Source: Brevibacillus reuszeri
Lineage (GTDB): Bacteria; Bacillota; Bacilli; Brevibacillales; Brevibacillaceae
NCBI RefSeq assembly: GCF_001187725.1
Contig: NZ_LGIQ01000009.1
Location: 996,547 to 1,060,546 of the forward strand
Length of the DNA stretch: 64,000 bases
Reading direction: 5' to 3'
The stretch's first letter is position 1; the number at the start of each line of letters is the position of its first letter. The notes beneath the pieces were generated by a model. That model had not been told where the DNA came from. It worked only from the letters and a program-made list of their open reading frames with translations, and did no database searches. A program made the translations under genes and the position numbers. Below, piece after piece: positions 8,672 through 17,083 of this stretch.

Positions 8672-11511
8672 GTACCATCATGACACTCGTTCTAACCGGA
8701 GAGCTCCTTGCAGACGGACGTTTCCTGATTGCCGCCACAGGTCAGCACGGAGAACGGATTGATCCTGAGCTATTGGCAGCGACATTGTTTGCCTGGGATG
8801 AGAGCTCGTTTTATGGGACCTTCGTGGAAACCTCAGAGCGCGGTCTGCTCCTTAGTCCTTCGGAAGCCCTATCCTTTTTCACCAATCCACCATGGCTCAC
8901 ACATCGGACGTACAACTGGGACCATTCGTTTGCAGCTTTTTGCGATACCGCAAGCCTCATCCAGGATGCACTTAGCAGCGGTGCAATCGCTCCTGATTTT
9001 TCCAAATGGAAAGAAGGACAGCCGGGCTTCAAAATGCTCGGCGTGACAGATGAGGCTTCGATTCTTGGAAATCAGTGGCTCTCGCTTGCTCTTGAGGAAA
9101 CAATCGCTGACAGTGGACTCGTAGGACGCGCATGGGATCAACTGGTAACGCAATTTCCTGCTCTCTCTGTACTGGGTGCAGAGCTTTCCCCACACCTAAA
9201 GGAGAGCGAATGGCTGCAGTCGATCGGCTGGTTGCCCGATTTGACTCCTTTTCGCACGTGTCTGCAAATCGTGGAGGCGGAAAGCAGCTCCGACGAATGG
9301 ACCTTGCATGTCTATTTGCAAGACCGCTCCCAGCCCGATCGACTCTTTTTGCTTGAGCCTGATCAGCTTCGACCAGAAGGCGTCACCTCTGCTGAAATAC
9401 CGGATGCATGGCGTGAGCATTGGAGTCGCTTCCTCGCCGATATCCAGAAGTGCTCGGAGATCCTGCCCTGGCTGCAATCGAGCAAAAAACGCGACTATCC
9501 GTTTGTCACCTATTTGACCAATGAACAGGCATGGACCTTTCTGACCTCTAGCAGCCTCCAACTCGTACAGGCAGGCATTCATGTATTTTTGCCCGCATGG
9601 TGGGAGCAAGTGCGCCGTGTGAAGCCGAAATTAAAAGCAAAAGTGACTTCCTCTGTCGGGTCCAGTAGACAGTCCTTTTTAGGAATATCGCAAGTGATGG
9701 ATTTTGAGTGGAAGCTAGCTCTGGGGCCTGTAGAGCTGAGTGAAGAAGAATTTGAGCAATTGATTAAACAAAAGCAACGGCTTTTGAAAATCAGAGGACA
9801 TTGGGTACAGCTTACACCTGACTTGTTTTTGCAAATGCAAGAGGCATTGAAGAAAACCAAAGGCAAAAATGCATTGACTTTGCGCGATGTCATGAAAATG
9901 CACCTGACAACGCCCATAGAAGTCGAGGAGCAGGATGACGATGAAGTCGATAACTCCTATTCACTTTCCGTGGAGGTCGAATTAAATCAGCATCTTCGTG
10001 AACTCATGCGCCAGCTACAGGAAACCAAGCATATCCCACTATTACCTCAGCCGGATAGCTTTCACGGAACGCTGCGGAACTATCAATTAGAAGGCAGCTC
10101 GTGGTTGTTATTTTTGCGGCGGTTTGGACTTGGCGCTTGCTTGGCTGATGACATGGGACTTGGGAAAACCGTTCAGTTTATAACGTATCTGCTTGAGCTA
10201 AAGCAAAACGGGCTCTCTGAAACCCCTTCACTACTGATTTGCCCAACGTCCGTGATCGGAAACTGGCAAAAGGAGCTGGAGCGATTTGCGCCATCGTTGA
10301 AAGTCTTTATTCACTATGGCAACGGGCGCAAGAAAAAAGATGATTTCCTCCCTGCCATACAGTCGGCAGATCTGGTCATTACCTCTTATGCTCTCTCTCA
10401 TCTGGATGAAGCGGAGATTTCCTCCGTTACCTGGAATACGATTTGTCTCGACGAAGCACAAAACATAAAAAATGCGTACACGAAGCAAGCCTCTGCTGTC
10501 AGGGACATGCGGGCTTGGCATCGAATCGCCCTGACCGGTACACCAATCGAAAATCGGCTGAGTGAGCTGTGGTCGATCTTTGACTTCTTAAATCCAGGCT
10601 ACCTCGGCAGTCTCGGCGATTTTTCGCATCGCTACGTGCAGCCGATCGAACGAGACCAGGACCAAGCCTTGATTATCCAGGTTCAGCGTCTGATTCAACC
10701 GTTTTTGTTGAGACGAGTGAAAACCGATCCAAACATCCAGCTAGATTTGCCAGAGAAAAGCGAAGGAAAAGAATACGTTCCGCTCACAGCTGAACAGGGA
10801 GCACTGTACGAAACGGCTATTCAGGATATGTTTGATCGAATGGCGAATACTTCCCCGATGGAACGACGCGGTCTCATCCTCAGAACGCTAACTCGCTTGA
10901 AGCAATTGTGTGATCATCCAGCGCTCATTCTCAATGAAATTACGACAACGAATGAAGCCGCTCGTTCACACAAGCTGGAACGGCTTTTGGAACTCGTAGG
11001 AGACATCAGGCAAAAAGGCGAACGTTGCCTGATCTTTACACAGTACATTGAGATGGGTAACATGCTGCAACGTGTTTTAACTCGCGAGGGTCATGGTCCT
11101 GTGCTGTTTCTAAACGGCTCGACCAAAAAAGAGAAACGGGATGAGATGATTGCTCGATTCCAAAACCCTGAGCTCCCCGATGACGAGCGGGGCACGATTT
11201 TTATCCTTTCCCTGCGTGCAGGTGGAACGGGACTCAATCTGACGGAAGCAAATCACGTTATCCATCTGGATCGTTGGTGGAATCCAGCAGTAGAAAATCA
11301 GGCAACAGACCGTGCCCATCGAATCGGACAACAGCGCAACGTTCACGTATACAAGTTTATTTCACTTGGGACTATTGAGGAGCGTATCGATGAAATGATG
11401 GAAAGAAAGCTTACTCTTAGTCAGCAAATCGTCGGTACCGGGGAATCATGGATCACCGAGCTCTCCACTGCCGAGCTTCGAGAGTTGTTTACGCTGCGGG
11501 ATGATTGGTGA
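8668..11511 (+). CDS. ywqA: SNF2-family DEAD/DEAH ATPase, YwqA type
   Basis: A 947-residue ATP-dependent DNA translocase. Residues 1-440 are family-specific; the SNF2 core follows: motif I DDMGLGKT (about 495), motif II DEAQ, motif III ALTGTPIENRLSELW, and in the second RecA lobe FTQYIEMGN, LSLRAGGTGLNL and the QATDRAHRIGQ motif VI. Bacterial SNF2 proteins of the RapA/YwqA type remodel nucleoprotein or RNA polymerase complexes. It is translationally coupled to the SWIM protein in front and followed by a 50-residue frame. No nuclease, methylase or restriction-type neighbour is present, so I see no sign of a defence island; a housekeeping role in transcription or repair is more likely. Confidence 0.92.
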   Translation: MSTIMTLVLTGELLADGRFLIAATGQHGERIDPELLAATLFAWDESSFYGTFVETSERGLLLSPSEALSFFTNPPWLTHRTYNWDHSFAAFCDTASLIQDALSSGAIAPDFSKWKEGQPGFKMLGVTDEASILGNQWLSLALEETIADSGLVGRAWDQLVTQFPALSVLGAELSPHLKESEWLQSIGWLPDLTPFRTCLQIVEAESSSDEWTLHVYLQDRSQPDRLFLLEPDQLRPEGVTSAEIPDAWREHWSRFLADIQKCSEILPWLQSSKKRDYPFVTYLTNEQAWTFLTSSSLQLVQAGIHVFLPAWWEQVRRVKPKLKAKVTSSVGSSRQSFLGISQVMDFEWKLALGPVELSEEEFEQLIKQKQRLLKIRGHWVQLTPDLFLQMQEALKKTKGKNALTLRDVMKMHLTTPIEVEEQDDDEVDNSYSLSVEVELNQHLRELMRQLQETKHIPLLPQPDSFHGTLRNYQLEGSSWLLFLRRFGLGACLADDMGLGKTVQFITYLLELKQNGLSETPSLLICPTSVIGNWQKELERFAPSLKVFIHYGNGRKKKDDFLPAIQSADLVITSYALSHLDEAEISSVTWNTICLDEAQNIKNAYTKQASAVRDMRAWHRIALTGTPIENRLSELWSIFDFLNPGYLGSLGDFSHRYVQPIERDQDQALIIQVQRLIQPFLLRRVKTDPNIQLDLPEKSEGKEYVPLTAEQGALYETAIQDMFDRMANTSPMERRGLILRTLTRLKQLCDHPALILNEITTTNEAARSHKLERLLELVGDIRQKGERCLIFTQYIEMGNMLQRVLTREGHGPVLFLNGSTKKEKRDEMIARFQNPELPDDERGTIFILSLRAGGTGLNLTEANHVIHLDRWWNPAVENQATDRAHRIGQQRNVHVYKFISLGTIEERIDEMMERKLTLSQQIVGTGESWITELSTAELRELFTLRDDW

Positions 11512-11526
11512 GACAAGAAAGGATAG

Positions 11527-11679
11527 ATGAATTTCGTGCAAACTCCTGAAGAAAAATCAGCTGAACTACCGTCAAATGCTGATAAACAGGAACAGTCATT
11601 AGAGCTGCCTGCTGCTTGGCATCAGTTTTTGGAAGCTGTTGCTCGCCAGTATGGTTCGCGGGAAAAGCAAGGCGAATAA
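11527..11679 (+). CDS. Small acidic protein (50 aa) behind SNF2 gene
   Basis: An ATG with a good AAAGGA site six bases upstream opens a 50-codon frame that begins MNFVQTPEEKSAELP and ends in an amphipathic stretch AWHQFLEAVARQYGS. It starts 15 bases after the SNF2 stop and ends 16 bases before a strong terminator, so it is the last gene of the ywqB-ywqA transcript. No family recognised. Confidence 0.55.
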   Translation: MNFVQTPEEKSAELPSNADKQEQSLELPAAWHQFLEAVARQYGSREKQGE

Positions 11680-11695
11680 CTGTCTGCGTCAACAG

Positions 11696-11736
11696 AAGAA
11701 GGTCCGACGATTATACATCATCGGACCTTCTTTATT
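11696..11736. terminator. Bidirectional terminator between convergent genes
   Basis: A perfect 12-bp stem (AAGAAGGTCCGA / TCGGACCTTCTT) with a 13-base loop, T-rich on the right and with A-rich left flank. It separates the rightward ywq cluster from the leftward kinase gene. Confidence 0.85.
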
Positions 11737-11762
11737 TATCGAAAAGAAAGCGTCGCGCTTCC

Positions 11763-14111
11763 TCAAGTGGTCGGTGCTCCTCCCTGAGCAGATAATGGCA
11801 ATGGATGCTTCATAGGGAAGTATACTTCCACAGTCGTTCCTTTGTTGGGCTCGCTACAAAAATGAATGTACCCATCGTGATTTTCAATTATTTTATAACT
11901 GATCATAAGTCCCAGACCTGTTCCTTTTTCTTTTGTACTATAGAATGGTTCACCTATACGTTTTAATCGCTCTTCGCTCATGCCACACCCGTAGTCTACA
12001 ATGCGAATCATCACTTTGTCTTCCCCCTCCGGCCTGACAAGAATCAGGATGATTCCTCCTTCTGGCATGGACTCTATCGCATTGGTCAATAAATGGCTGA
12101 TCACCTGCTTGATTTGTCCTGGATCGCACCACATGAGCTGTTCTTCCGCTACCTGCAGACTGAGCTCTAGCCTGTGACTGTCCGTTTCCGCCTGAATACA
12201 GGACGTGATGCTACGAATCATCTCACCAACATTGGTCAGTTCATAATGATTGGAATGCTGCTGTGTGAGAAACACGAATTCTCGCAGGATACTCTCTAGC
12301 TGTTGAAATTCCTGAAGCATGATATCGAAATACTCCTTTTTTCCTTGATCCCGTCGAAGCAATTGTACAAACCCTTTTATCGAGGTAACAGGATTACGAA
12401 TCTCATGTGCTACCCCTGCTGCCAGCTGTCCAACTACAGACAGCTTTTCCATCTTGCGCAAAAACTCCTCTGCCTGTAATTGCGCCGTTACATTCCGAAT
12501 AACGAAAATGATTTGTCCGTCTTCCCCACAATCATGTAAAACAGGCGTTCCTTTTGCTTCCAATATGGTCCTTCTTCCCTCTTGCTGTCCCCATGTAAAG
12601 GTGATGAGCTTAGGATGCTTGTCTAGCATAATCTCCCGTAGGGTCGCTTCAACCTTTATCCCTTCTTCAGCAGATAAAAAGGACAGGATTGATTGATGCA
12701 AAATGGCTTCAGGGGTTACCTCCAGCACCTGATTCACGGATGGAGACACGTAGGTGATCAAAAATTGGCGATCCAGAATCACGATAACATCTGACATATT
12801 TTCAGCAATCAGCCTGAACTTTGCCTCACTGATTCGCTTTTCTTCCTCCGCTTTTTTCAGCTCGGTAATATCTACACAGGAAGCGATTACTTCCTGCACG
12901 ATTCCTTCCTGAAAGATCGGTCGCAGGGCCGCCAAATAATACACGCCGTTTACATAGCCTTCGTAGTTTACGTTGTCTTCGCCCGCCCAGGCTCGCTCGT
13001 AATATCTTTCTTTTCTGACAGCTTGAGCTGCAGGTAAAATGTCAAGTAATGGTTTTCCGACCACTTGTTCAGGAGTTAAGCCAATCCGATATAACAGCTC
13101 TCCCTGACACAAGGTATGTATAAACTGATTTCCCTGCTTTCGAAATGAAAAGGTCATTCCTTGCTGATTTCGGAGAGTTTCGAACAGCTCCTCCTGAGTC
13201 TGGACAGGTGTAGCTCGTTGCCGAACTGGCTCAATTGAGGCTGTTGACTCGCTTTCGCTCTCACCTTGTTTTCCTGCACGCATCCATTCCTTTTGCAGCT
13301 GCTCAGCAGACACAGGTCCACACAGTACCTTTCCTTGTGCGGAATCACAGGAAAAATGTTGTAGCCGATGTAGCTGCTCCGCTGTCTCTACACCTTCTGC
13401 CGTTACTCGCACTTGCAAGTTTTTCGCAATGCCAATAATCATTTTGACGACCGTGCTATATTGCTGATCAATCACGAACTGTTGAACGAATGTTCTGTCT
13501 ATATTTACTCGACTGAGTGGAATCCGACTCCATTGCTGAAGACAGCTAAGACCTTTACCGAACTCCTTCAGACAAATTTGCACCCCGAGTTTTTTAAGCT
13601 GTATGAAAATATCGAGACTGTGCTCTGCTTTTGAAGCGACCGCCTCGGTAATGGTCAATTCCAAATAACGAGCCGGGAGCCTGCTTTCCAGGAGAATGCG
13701 CTCGACTGTCTGGACGAAATCCTCCTTCAGGAATAATGGAGCAGAAATATCAACTGATACAACAAAAGGAGTTATTCCCGCTTCTTGCCACTGTCTGTTT
13801 TGTATACAGGCCATGTGGAGCATCCATTTTTCCAAAGATTCGTCTTCTCCCCGGTTCTGTGTCACAATACGATCTGCTGGCAATGTTTCCGCATCCGTTT
13901 CCAGAAAATTCCGAACCAATAAAACCTCTGCACCAATCCACTTACCTGACTGTAAATCAACGAGTGGTAAATAGTGTAAAGTCATTTGTTGGCGGTCAAG
14001 TGGTTGAGGGAGATCTGGCTCCACAGCTTCATGATTTTGCTCCCATTTTTGCAATACGCACCACTTCCTCTTGTCGTTTTTGCACAAAGCCATTTTCCTG
14101 ATGCGATCCAC
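11763..14111 (-). CDS. EAL-PAS-PAS hybrid sensor histidine kinase with degenerate EAL
   Basis: A 782-residue cytoplasmic sensor. Residues about 38-275 form an EAL domain; about 300-420 and 425-545 are PAS domains (each ending in the usual VDITELKKAEEE / NVTAQLQAEE linker); residues 555-770 are HisKA (phospho-acceptor His569 in GVAHEIRNP) and HATPase (N box TNAIESMPEGG, G boxes DYGCGMS and KGTGLGLMI). The EAL domain keeps EVL (E62) and TAEGVET but the metal ligands are gone: the family Asn is Asp121 and the DDFG motif reads KEFG (182-185). It should therefore bind rather than cleave c-di-GMP. The GTG at 14111 has AAAGG seven bases upstream. No cognate response regulator is adjacent, which is common for sporulation phosphorelay kinases. 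Confidence 0.9.
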   Translation of the reverse strand: MDRIRKMALCKNDKRKWCVLQKWEQNHEAVEPDLPQPLDRQQMTLHYLPLVDLQSGKWIGAEVLLVRNFLETDAETLPADRIVTQNRGEDESLEKWMLHMACIQNRQWQEAGITPFVVSVDISAPLFLKEDFVQTVERILLESRLPARYLELTITEAVASKAEHSLDIFIQLKKLGVQICLKEFGKGLSCLQQWSRIPLSRVNIDRTFVQQFVIDQQYSTVVKMIIGIAKNLQVRVTAEGVETAEQLHRLQHFSCDSAQGKVLCGPVSAEQLQKEWMRAGKQGESESESTASIEPVRQRATPVQTQEELFETLRNQQGMTFSFRKQGNQFIHTLCQGELLYRIGLTPEQVVGKPLLDILPAAQAVRKERYYERAWAGEDNVNYEGYVNGVYYLAALRPIFQEGIVQEVIASCVDITELKKAEEEKRISEAKFRLIAENMSDVIVILDRQFLITYVSPSVNQVLEVTPEAILHQSILSFLSAEEGIKVEATLREIMLDKHPKLITFTWGQQEGRRTILEAKGTPVLHDCGEDGQIIFVIRNVTAQLQAEEFLRKMEKLSVVGQLAAGVAHEIRNPVTSIKGFVQLLRRDQGKKEYFDIMLQEFQQLESILREFVFLTQQHSNHYELTNVGEMIRSITSCIQAETDSHRLELSLQVAEEQLMWCDPGQIKQVISHLLTNAIESMPEGGIILILVRPEGEDKVMIRIVDYGCGMSEERLKRIGEPFYSTKEKGTGLGLMISYKIIENHDGYIHFCSEPNKGTTVEVYFPMKHPLPLSAQGGAPTT

Positions 14112-14295
14112 CTGTAAACCTTTACATCTCTACCCTTTCTTTACTTTATAAGATAAATATACACCCTGTCTAGATAAGAGTTTAGATCGAGTGTACACTT
14201 TCGAACCTGCTCTTCTGTTCACTATGCTCCATGGCAAAAAGACAACAAGACCCAACACATCTCGTCTGTACTGAGCCTTGCTTGCCTTTAGTCCC

Positions 14296-15078
14296 TTATG
14301 CCTGCTTTCTCCGCTCCGCCCGCTCACTCTCCTTCAATCGCGGGCATGTGTAGCAATACGTACCACCATCTGTTTTATAGTACAAGCAGCATTGGTTTTT
14401 CATGCGAACCTTTTTCCCTGGATCACGCAAATCCTCCACCCAGCGGATTTTCACATCGAATGGATTTTTATTCAAGCCAAAGCTTTCGCCATCCAGTGCT
14501 CGGCTCAAAAAATGATAATCTTCTTCCAGCTGTTGTTTTCCTACGGGTTCCTCTAGTGCGTTTATGAAAAGCTCCAGGTAATAATTAAAGCGTGAAGGCA
14601 GCTGCCCCCAGAGTATCCCCGGAGTATTGCCAGATGCAGCAGATATCGCTTCCATTAACGGCTTCAGCGTTTCCAGATAAAAGCCACGATATCTCTGCTC
14701 TCGCCAATGATTACGCAGTTCATCGTCCTCTGGTGCTCCGAGAGGCTCCGTATCCCGACAGACGAAAGCGAATTTGCCGTAATCCCCTTCCATATACAGC
14801 TCGACTATCCAATTTTCTAAAGTCATGTCCAGTGAACAATTCCAAACAGAGATCGTATATTGATGTGCAAGCGCAAGTCCGCCTAGCCAACTCGCAAAAT
14901 AAGTACCTGCCGGAGTCGTATCCTGCCCCTTTATCAGTGGGGCATACGTGTTGATCAGCAGCTCCATATTTGGAGGATCCAGCAGCTCACTTGCCCCAAA
15001 TGACAGTAGGGGGTTTTCACTTGGTTGTGTAGTAATATAAAAATGCTCCTTCAGTTGTTGAAAGTCAATCTTGCTCAT
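14296..15078 (-). CDS. FhuF-like siderophore-iron reductase
   Basis: A 260-residue protein of the FhuF / IucA-IucC C-terminal family. The diagnostic C-terminal motif CCLYYKTDGGTYCYTC (residues about 229-244) has the CC-x10-C-x2-C spacing that binds a [2Fe-2S] cluster in E. coli FhuF, which releases iron by reducing ferric siderophores in the cytosol. The ATG at 15078 is 31 bases behind an ABC exporter gene, and the pair is preceded by a near-perfect Fur box, so iron starvation should induce both. No siderophore synthetase is in the window. Confidence 0.82.
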   Translation of the reverse strand: MSKIDFQQLKEHFYITTQPSENPLLSFGASELLDPPNMELLINTYAPLIKGQDTTPAGTYFASWLGGLALAHQYTISVWNCSLDMTLENWIVELYMEGDYGKFAFVCRDTEPLGAPEDDELRNHWREQRYRGFYLETLKPLMEAISAASGNTPGILWGQLPSRFNYYLELFINALEEPVGKQQLEEDYHFLSRALDGESFGLNKNPFDVKIRWVEDLRDPGKKVRMKNQCCLYYKTDGGTYCYTCPRLKESERAERRKQA

Positions 15079-15109
15079 CCTGTCTCCTACTTTCTAAGCA
15101 CACAGTCAT

Positions 15110-16861
15110 CTAAGAGCCTGAATATACACTGCGAGACTGATTGAGATACGTACCGAACTGTGCTTGGTACAGTCTGCTATAAATTCCTTCTTGCTCTAAC
15201 AGCTCATCATGATTGCCTTGCTCGGTAATCCCTTGTTCTGTGACGACAATGATTCGATCCGCATTCTTGATCGTTGCCAAACGGTGAGCGATCACAAGTG
15301 TCGTGCGTCCTTTTGACAGTTCTACGAGCGATTGCTGGATCGCAGCTTCGGTTTCCGTATCAAGCGCTGAGGTCGCCTCGTCTAAAATCAGGATCGGTGG
15401 ATTTTTCAAAAACATCCGGGCAATAGCAAGACGCTGCTTTTGACCTCCTGACAGCTTCACTCCGCGCTCCCCAATAATTGTTTCGAGTCCTGCCGGTTGC
15501 GAACGAATAAAGTCTTCCAGCCTTGCTCGGCGAGCGGCATCCCAAATTTCTTCCTCCGACGCATGTTGCTTTCCGTAGACAATGTTTTCCCGTATCGTGC
15601 CCGAAAATAAGAACACGTCCTGCTGTACGATACCGATCTGACTACGTAGAGAAGCAAGTGTAATCTTGCGAATATCGATACCGTCTATCGTGATGCTGCC
15701 GCCATTGATTTCATAAAAACGTGGCAGCAGACTGCAAAGTGTAGTTTTACCTGCACCAGACGGACCCACGAATGCGACTGTTTCTCCTGCTCTAATGTTC
15801 AGGTCGATTTTTTGCAGGACATTGGACTCCCGGTCATAGCTGAATGTAACATCCTGGTAGCGAATATCACCGCGAAGCTCTTGCACTTCAACTGCATCAG
15901 GTGCATCAGCGATATCTGGCTCCGTGTCGATAATTTCAATATAGCGCTTAAAGCCGGCAATGCCTTTTGGATAGCTCTCAATAATGGCATTGATTTTTTC
16001 GAGCGGACGGAAAAATACGTTTGTCAGAAGCAGGAATGCGACGAATTCCCCATAGGTCAAGCTTTCTTGAATGACAAACCAGCTTCCGCAAATTAAAACA
16101 AATAAGGTAACCAAGCGCATCATTATGTAGCTAACCGAGGCATTTTGCGCCATGATCTTGTAAGACAAAAGCTTCGTCAAGCGGAAGCGTTGGTTATTCA
16201 CAGCAAAGCGGTTGTTCTCAAATTTTTCGTTTGCAAACGCTTGAACAACACGCATTCCACCTACGTTGTCTTCCACGCGTGCATTGAAATCTGCCATATC
16301 TCCATACAAACGATGGAAAGCAGCGGTCATTTTGCGATTAAAGAACACGACGAAGAAAATCATGATCGGAATTACGAGGAACGTAAGGATCGCCATTTCT
16401 TCATTGATGCTAAACATCAACATGAACGCACCGACCAATGTCATGATCGCAATAAACAAATCCTCAGGGCCATGGTGGGCGACTTCACCGATCTCCATCA
16501 AATCATTGGTAAGGCGCGATAACAGATGTCCTGTCTTCGTATTGTCAAAGAATCGAAATGATAGCTTTTGAATATGATCATAGAGCTTTTTGCGCATGTC
16601 TGTTTCAATATTAATCCCGAGCATATGACCCCAGTAGGTTACCACATAGTTCATGCCAGAATTAATGCCGTACAAGACGAGCAAGCCGATACACGCCCAA
16701 ATGATCAGCTCCCAATCTTTGCTGGGAAGTAATTGATCGACAACCATATTAACCGCAAGTGGAAAACCTAGCTCCAGCAGAGCTACGAAAATCGCACATG
16801 CGAAATCTAGCACGAACAATCCTTTATAAGGACGATAATAGGAAAAAAATCTGCGAATCAT
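15110..16861 (-). CDS. ABC exporter, fused permease-ATPase (MsbA/BmrA type)
   Basis: A 583-residue half-transporter: six membrane helices in residues 15-310, then a nucleotide-binding domain with Walker A GPSGAGKT, signature LSGGQKQRLAIARMFL and Walker B ILILDEATSALD. It works as a dimer exporting a lipophilic compound. The ATG at 16861 follows GAGAGGAG by eight bases. Its promoter region holds a Fur box 57 bases upstream of the start, and the next gene is the FhuF-like reductase, so siderophore export or export of a siderophore breakdown product is a reasonable guess. Sequence alone cannot separate this from a multidrug exporter. Confidence 0.88.
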   Translation of the reverse strand: MIRRFFSYYRPYKGLFVLDFACAIFVALLELGFPLAVNMVVDQLLPSKDWELIIWACIGLLVLYGINSGMNYVVTYWGHMLGINIETDMRKKLYDHIQKLSFRFFDNTKTGHLLSRLTNDLMEIGEVAHHGPEDLFIAIMTLVGAFMLMFSINEEMAILTFLVIPIMIFFVVFFNRKMTAAFHRLYGDMADFNARVEDNVGGMRVVQAFANEKFENNRFAVNNQRFRLTKLLSYKIMAQNASVSYIMMRLVTLFVLICGSWFVIQESLTYGEFVAFLLLTNVFFRPLEKINAIIESYPKGIAGFKRYIEIIDTEPDIADAPDAVEVQELRGDIRYQDVTFSYDRESNVLQKIDLNIRAGETVAFVGPSGAGKTTLCSLLPRFYEINGGSITIDGIDIRKITLASLRSQIGIVQQDVFLFSGTIRENIVYGKQHASEEEIWDAARRARLEDFIRSQPAGLETIIGERGVKLSGGQKQRLAIARMFLKNPPILILDEATSALDTETEAAIQQSLVELSKGRTTLVIAHRLATIKNADRIIVVTEQGITEQGNHDELLEQEGIYSRLYQAQFGTYLNQSRSVYSGS

Positions 16862-16917
16862 CTAGGCAACTCCTCTCTCTTTTCATGAAGCGTTTCTCAT
16901 GACGCCCCCTTTTATAG

Positions 16918-16932
16918 TGATAATCATTGTCA
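16918..16932. promoter_or_regulatory. Fur box
   Basis: TGATAATCATTGTCA matches the 7-1-7 Fur consensus TGATAATnATTATCA at 14 of 15 positions including the free centre. It sits 57 bases upstream of the ABC exporter start codon in the only intergenic region serving the exporter-FhuF operon. Confidence 0.8.
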
Positions 16933-17023
16933 TTATATATGTATTTCCTTACATTTTCGATCTTTTGTTGGTAATTTTTTCGTGATCAACTGTTTTTACG
17001 TGTAGGTGACGAGAAAAGGAAAG

Positions 17024-17058
17024 ACCCCCAAAAACCTTTTCTATCAAGGTTTTGGAGG
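17024..17058 (-). terminator. Terminator after Tat-type P1 peptidase gene
   Basis: A CCTCCAAAACCTT / AAGGTTTTTGGGGG stem with a seven-base loop, followed on the minus strand by TCTTTCCTTTTC, 25 bases past the stop codon. Confidence 0.75.
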
Positions 17059-17083
17059 CCTAAACGATGCTTGTTACACGAGC

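Noticed and set aside
7067-11511. Defence system built on the SNF2 helicase
   Set aside because: SNF2 proteins occur in DISARM and similar systems, but no methylase, nuclease or phospholipase D gene is near, and the SWIM-SNF2 pair matches housekeeping YwqB/YwqA.
14130-14327. 65-residue frame between the kinase and FhuF-like genes
   Set aside because: No ribosome binding site, overlaps the end of the FhuF-like gene, composition not protein-like.
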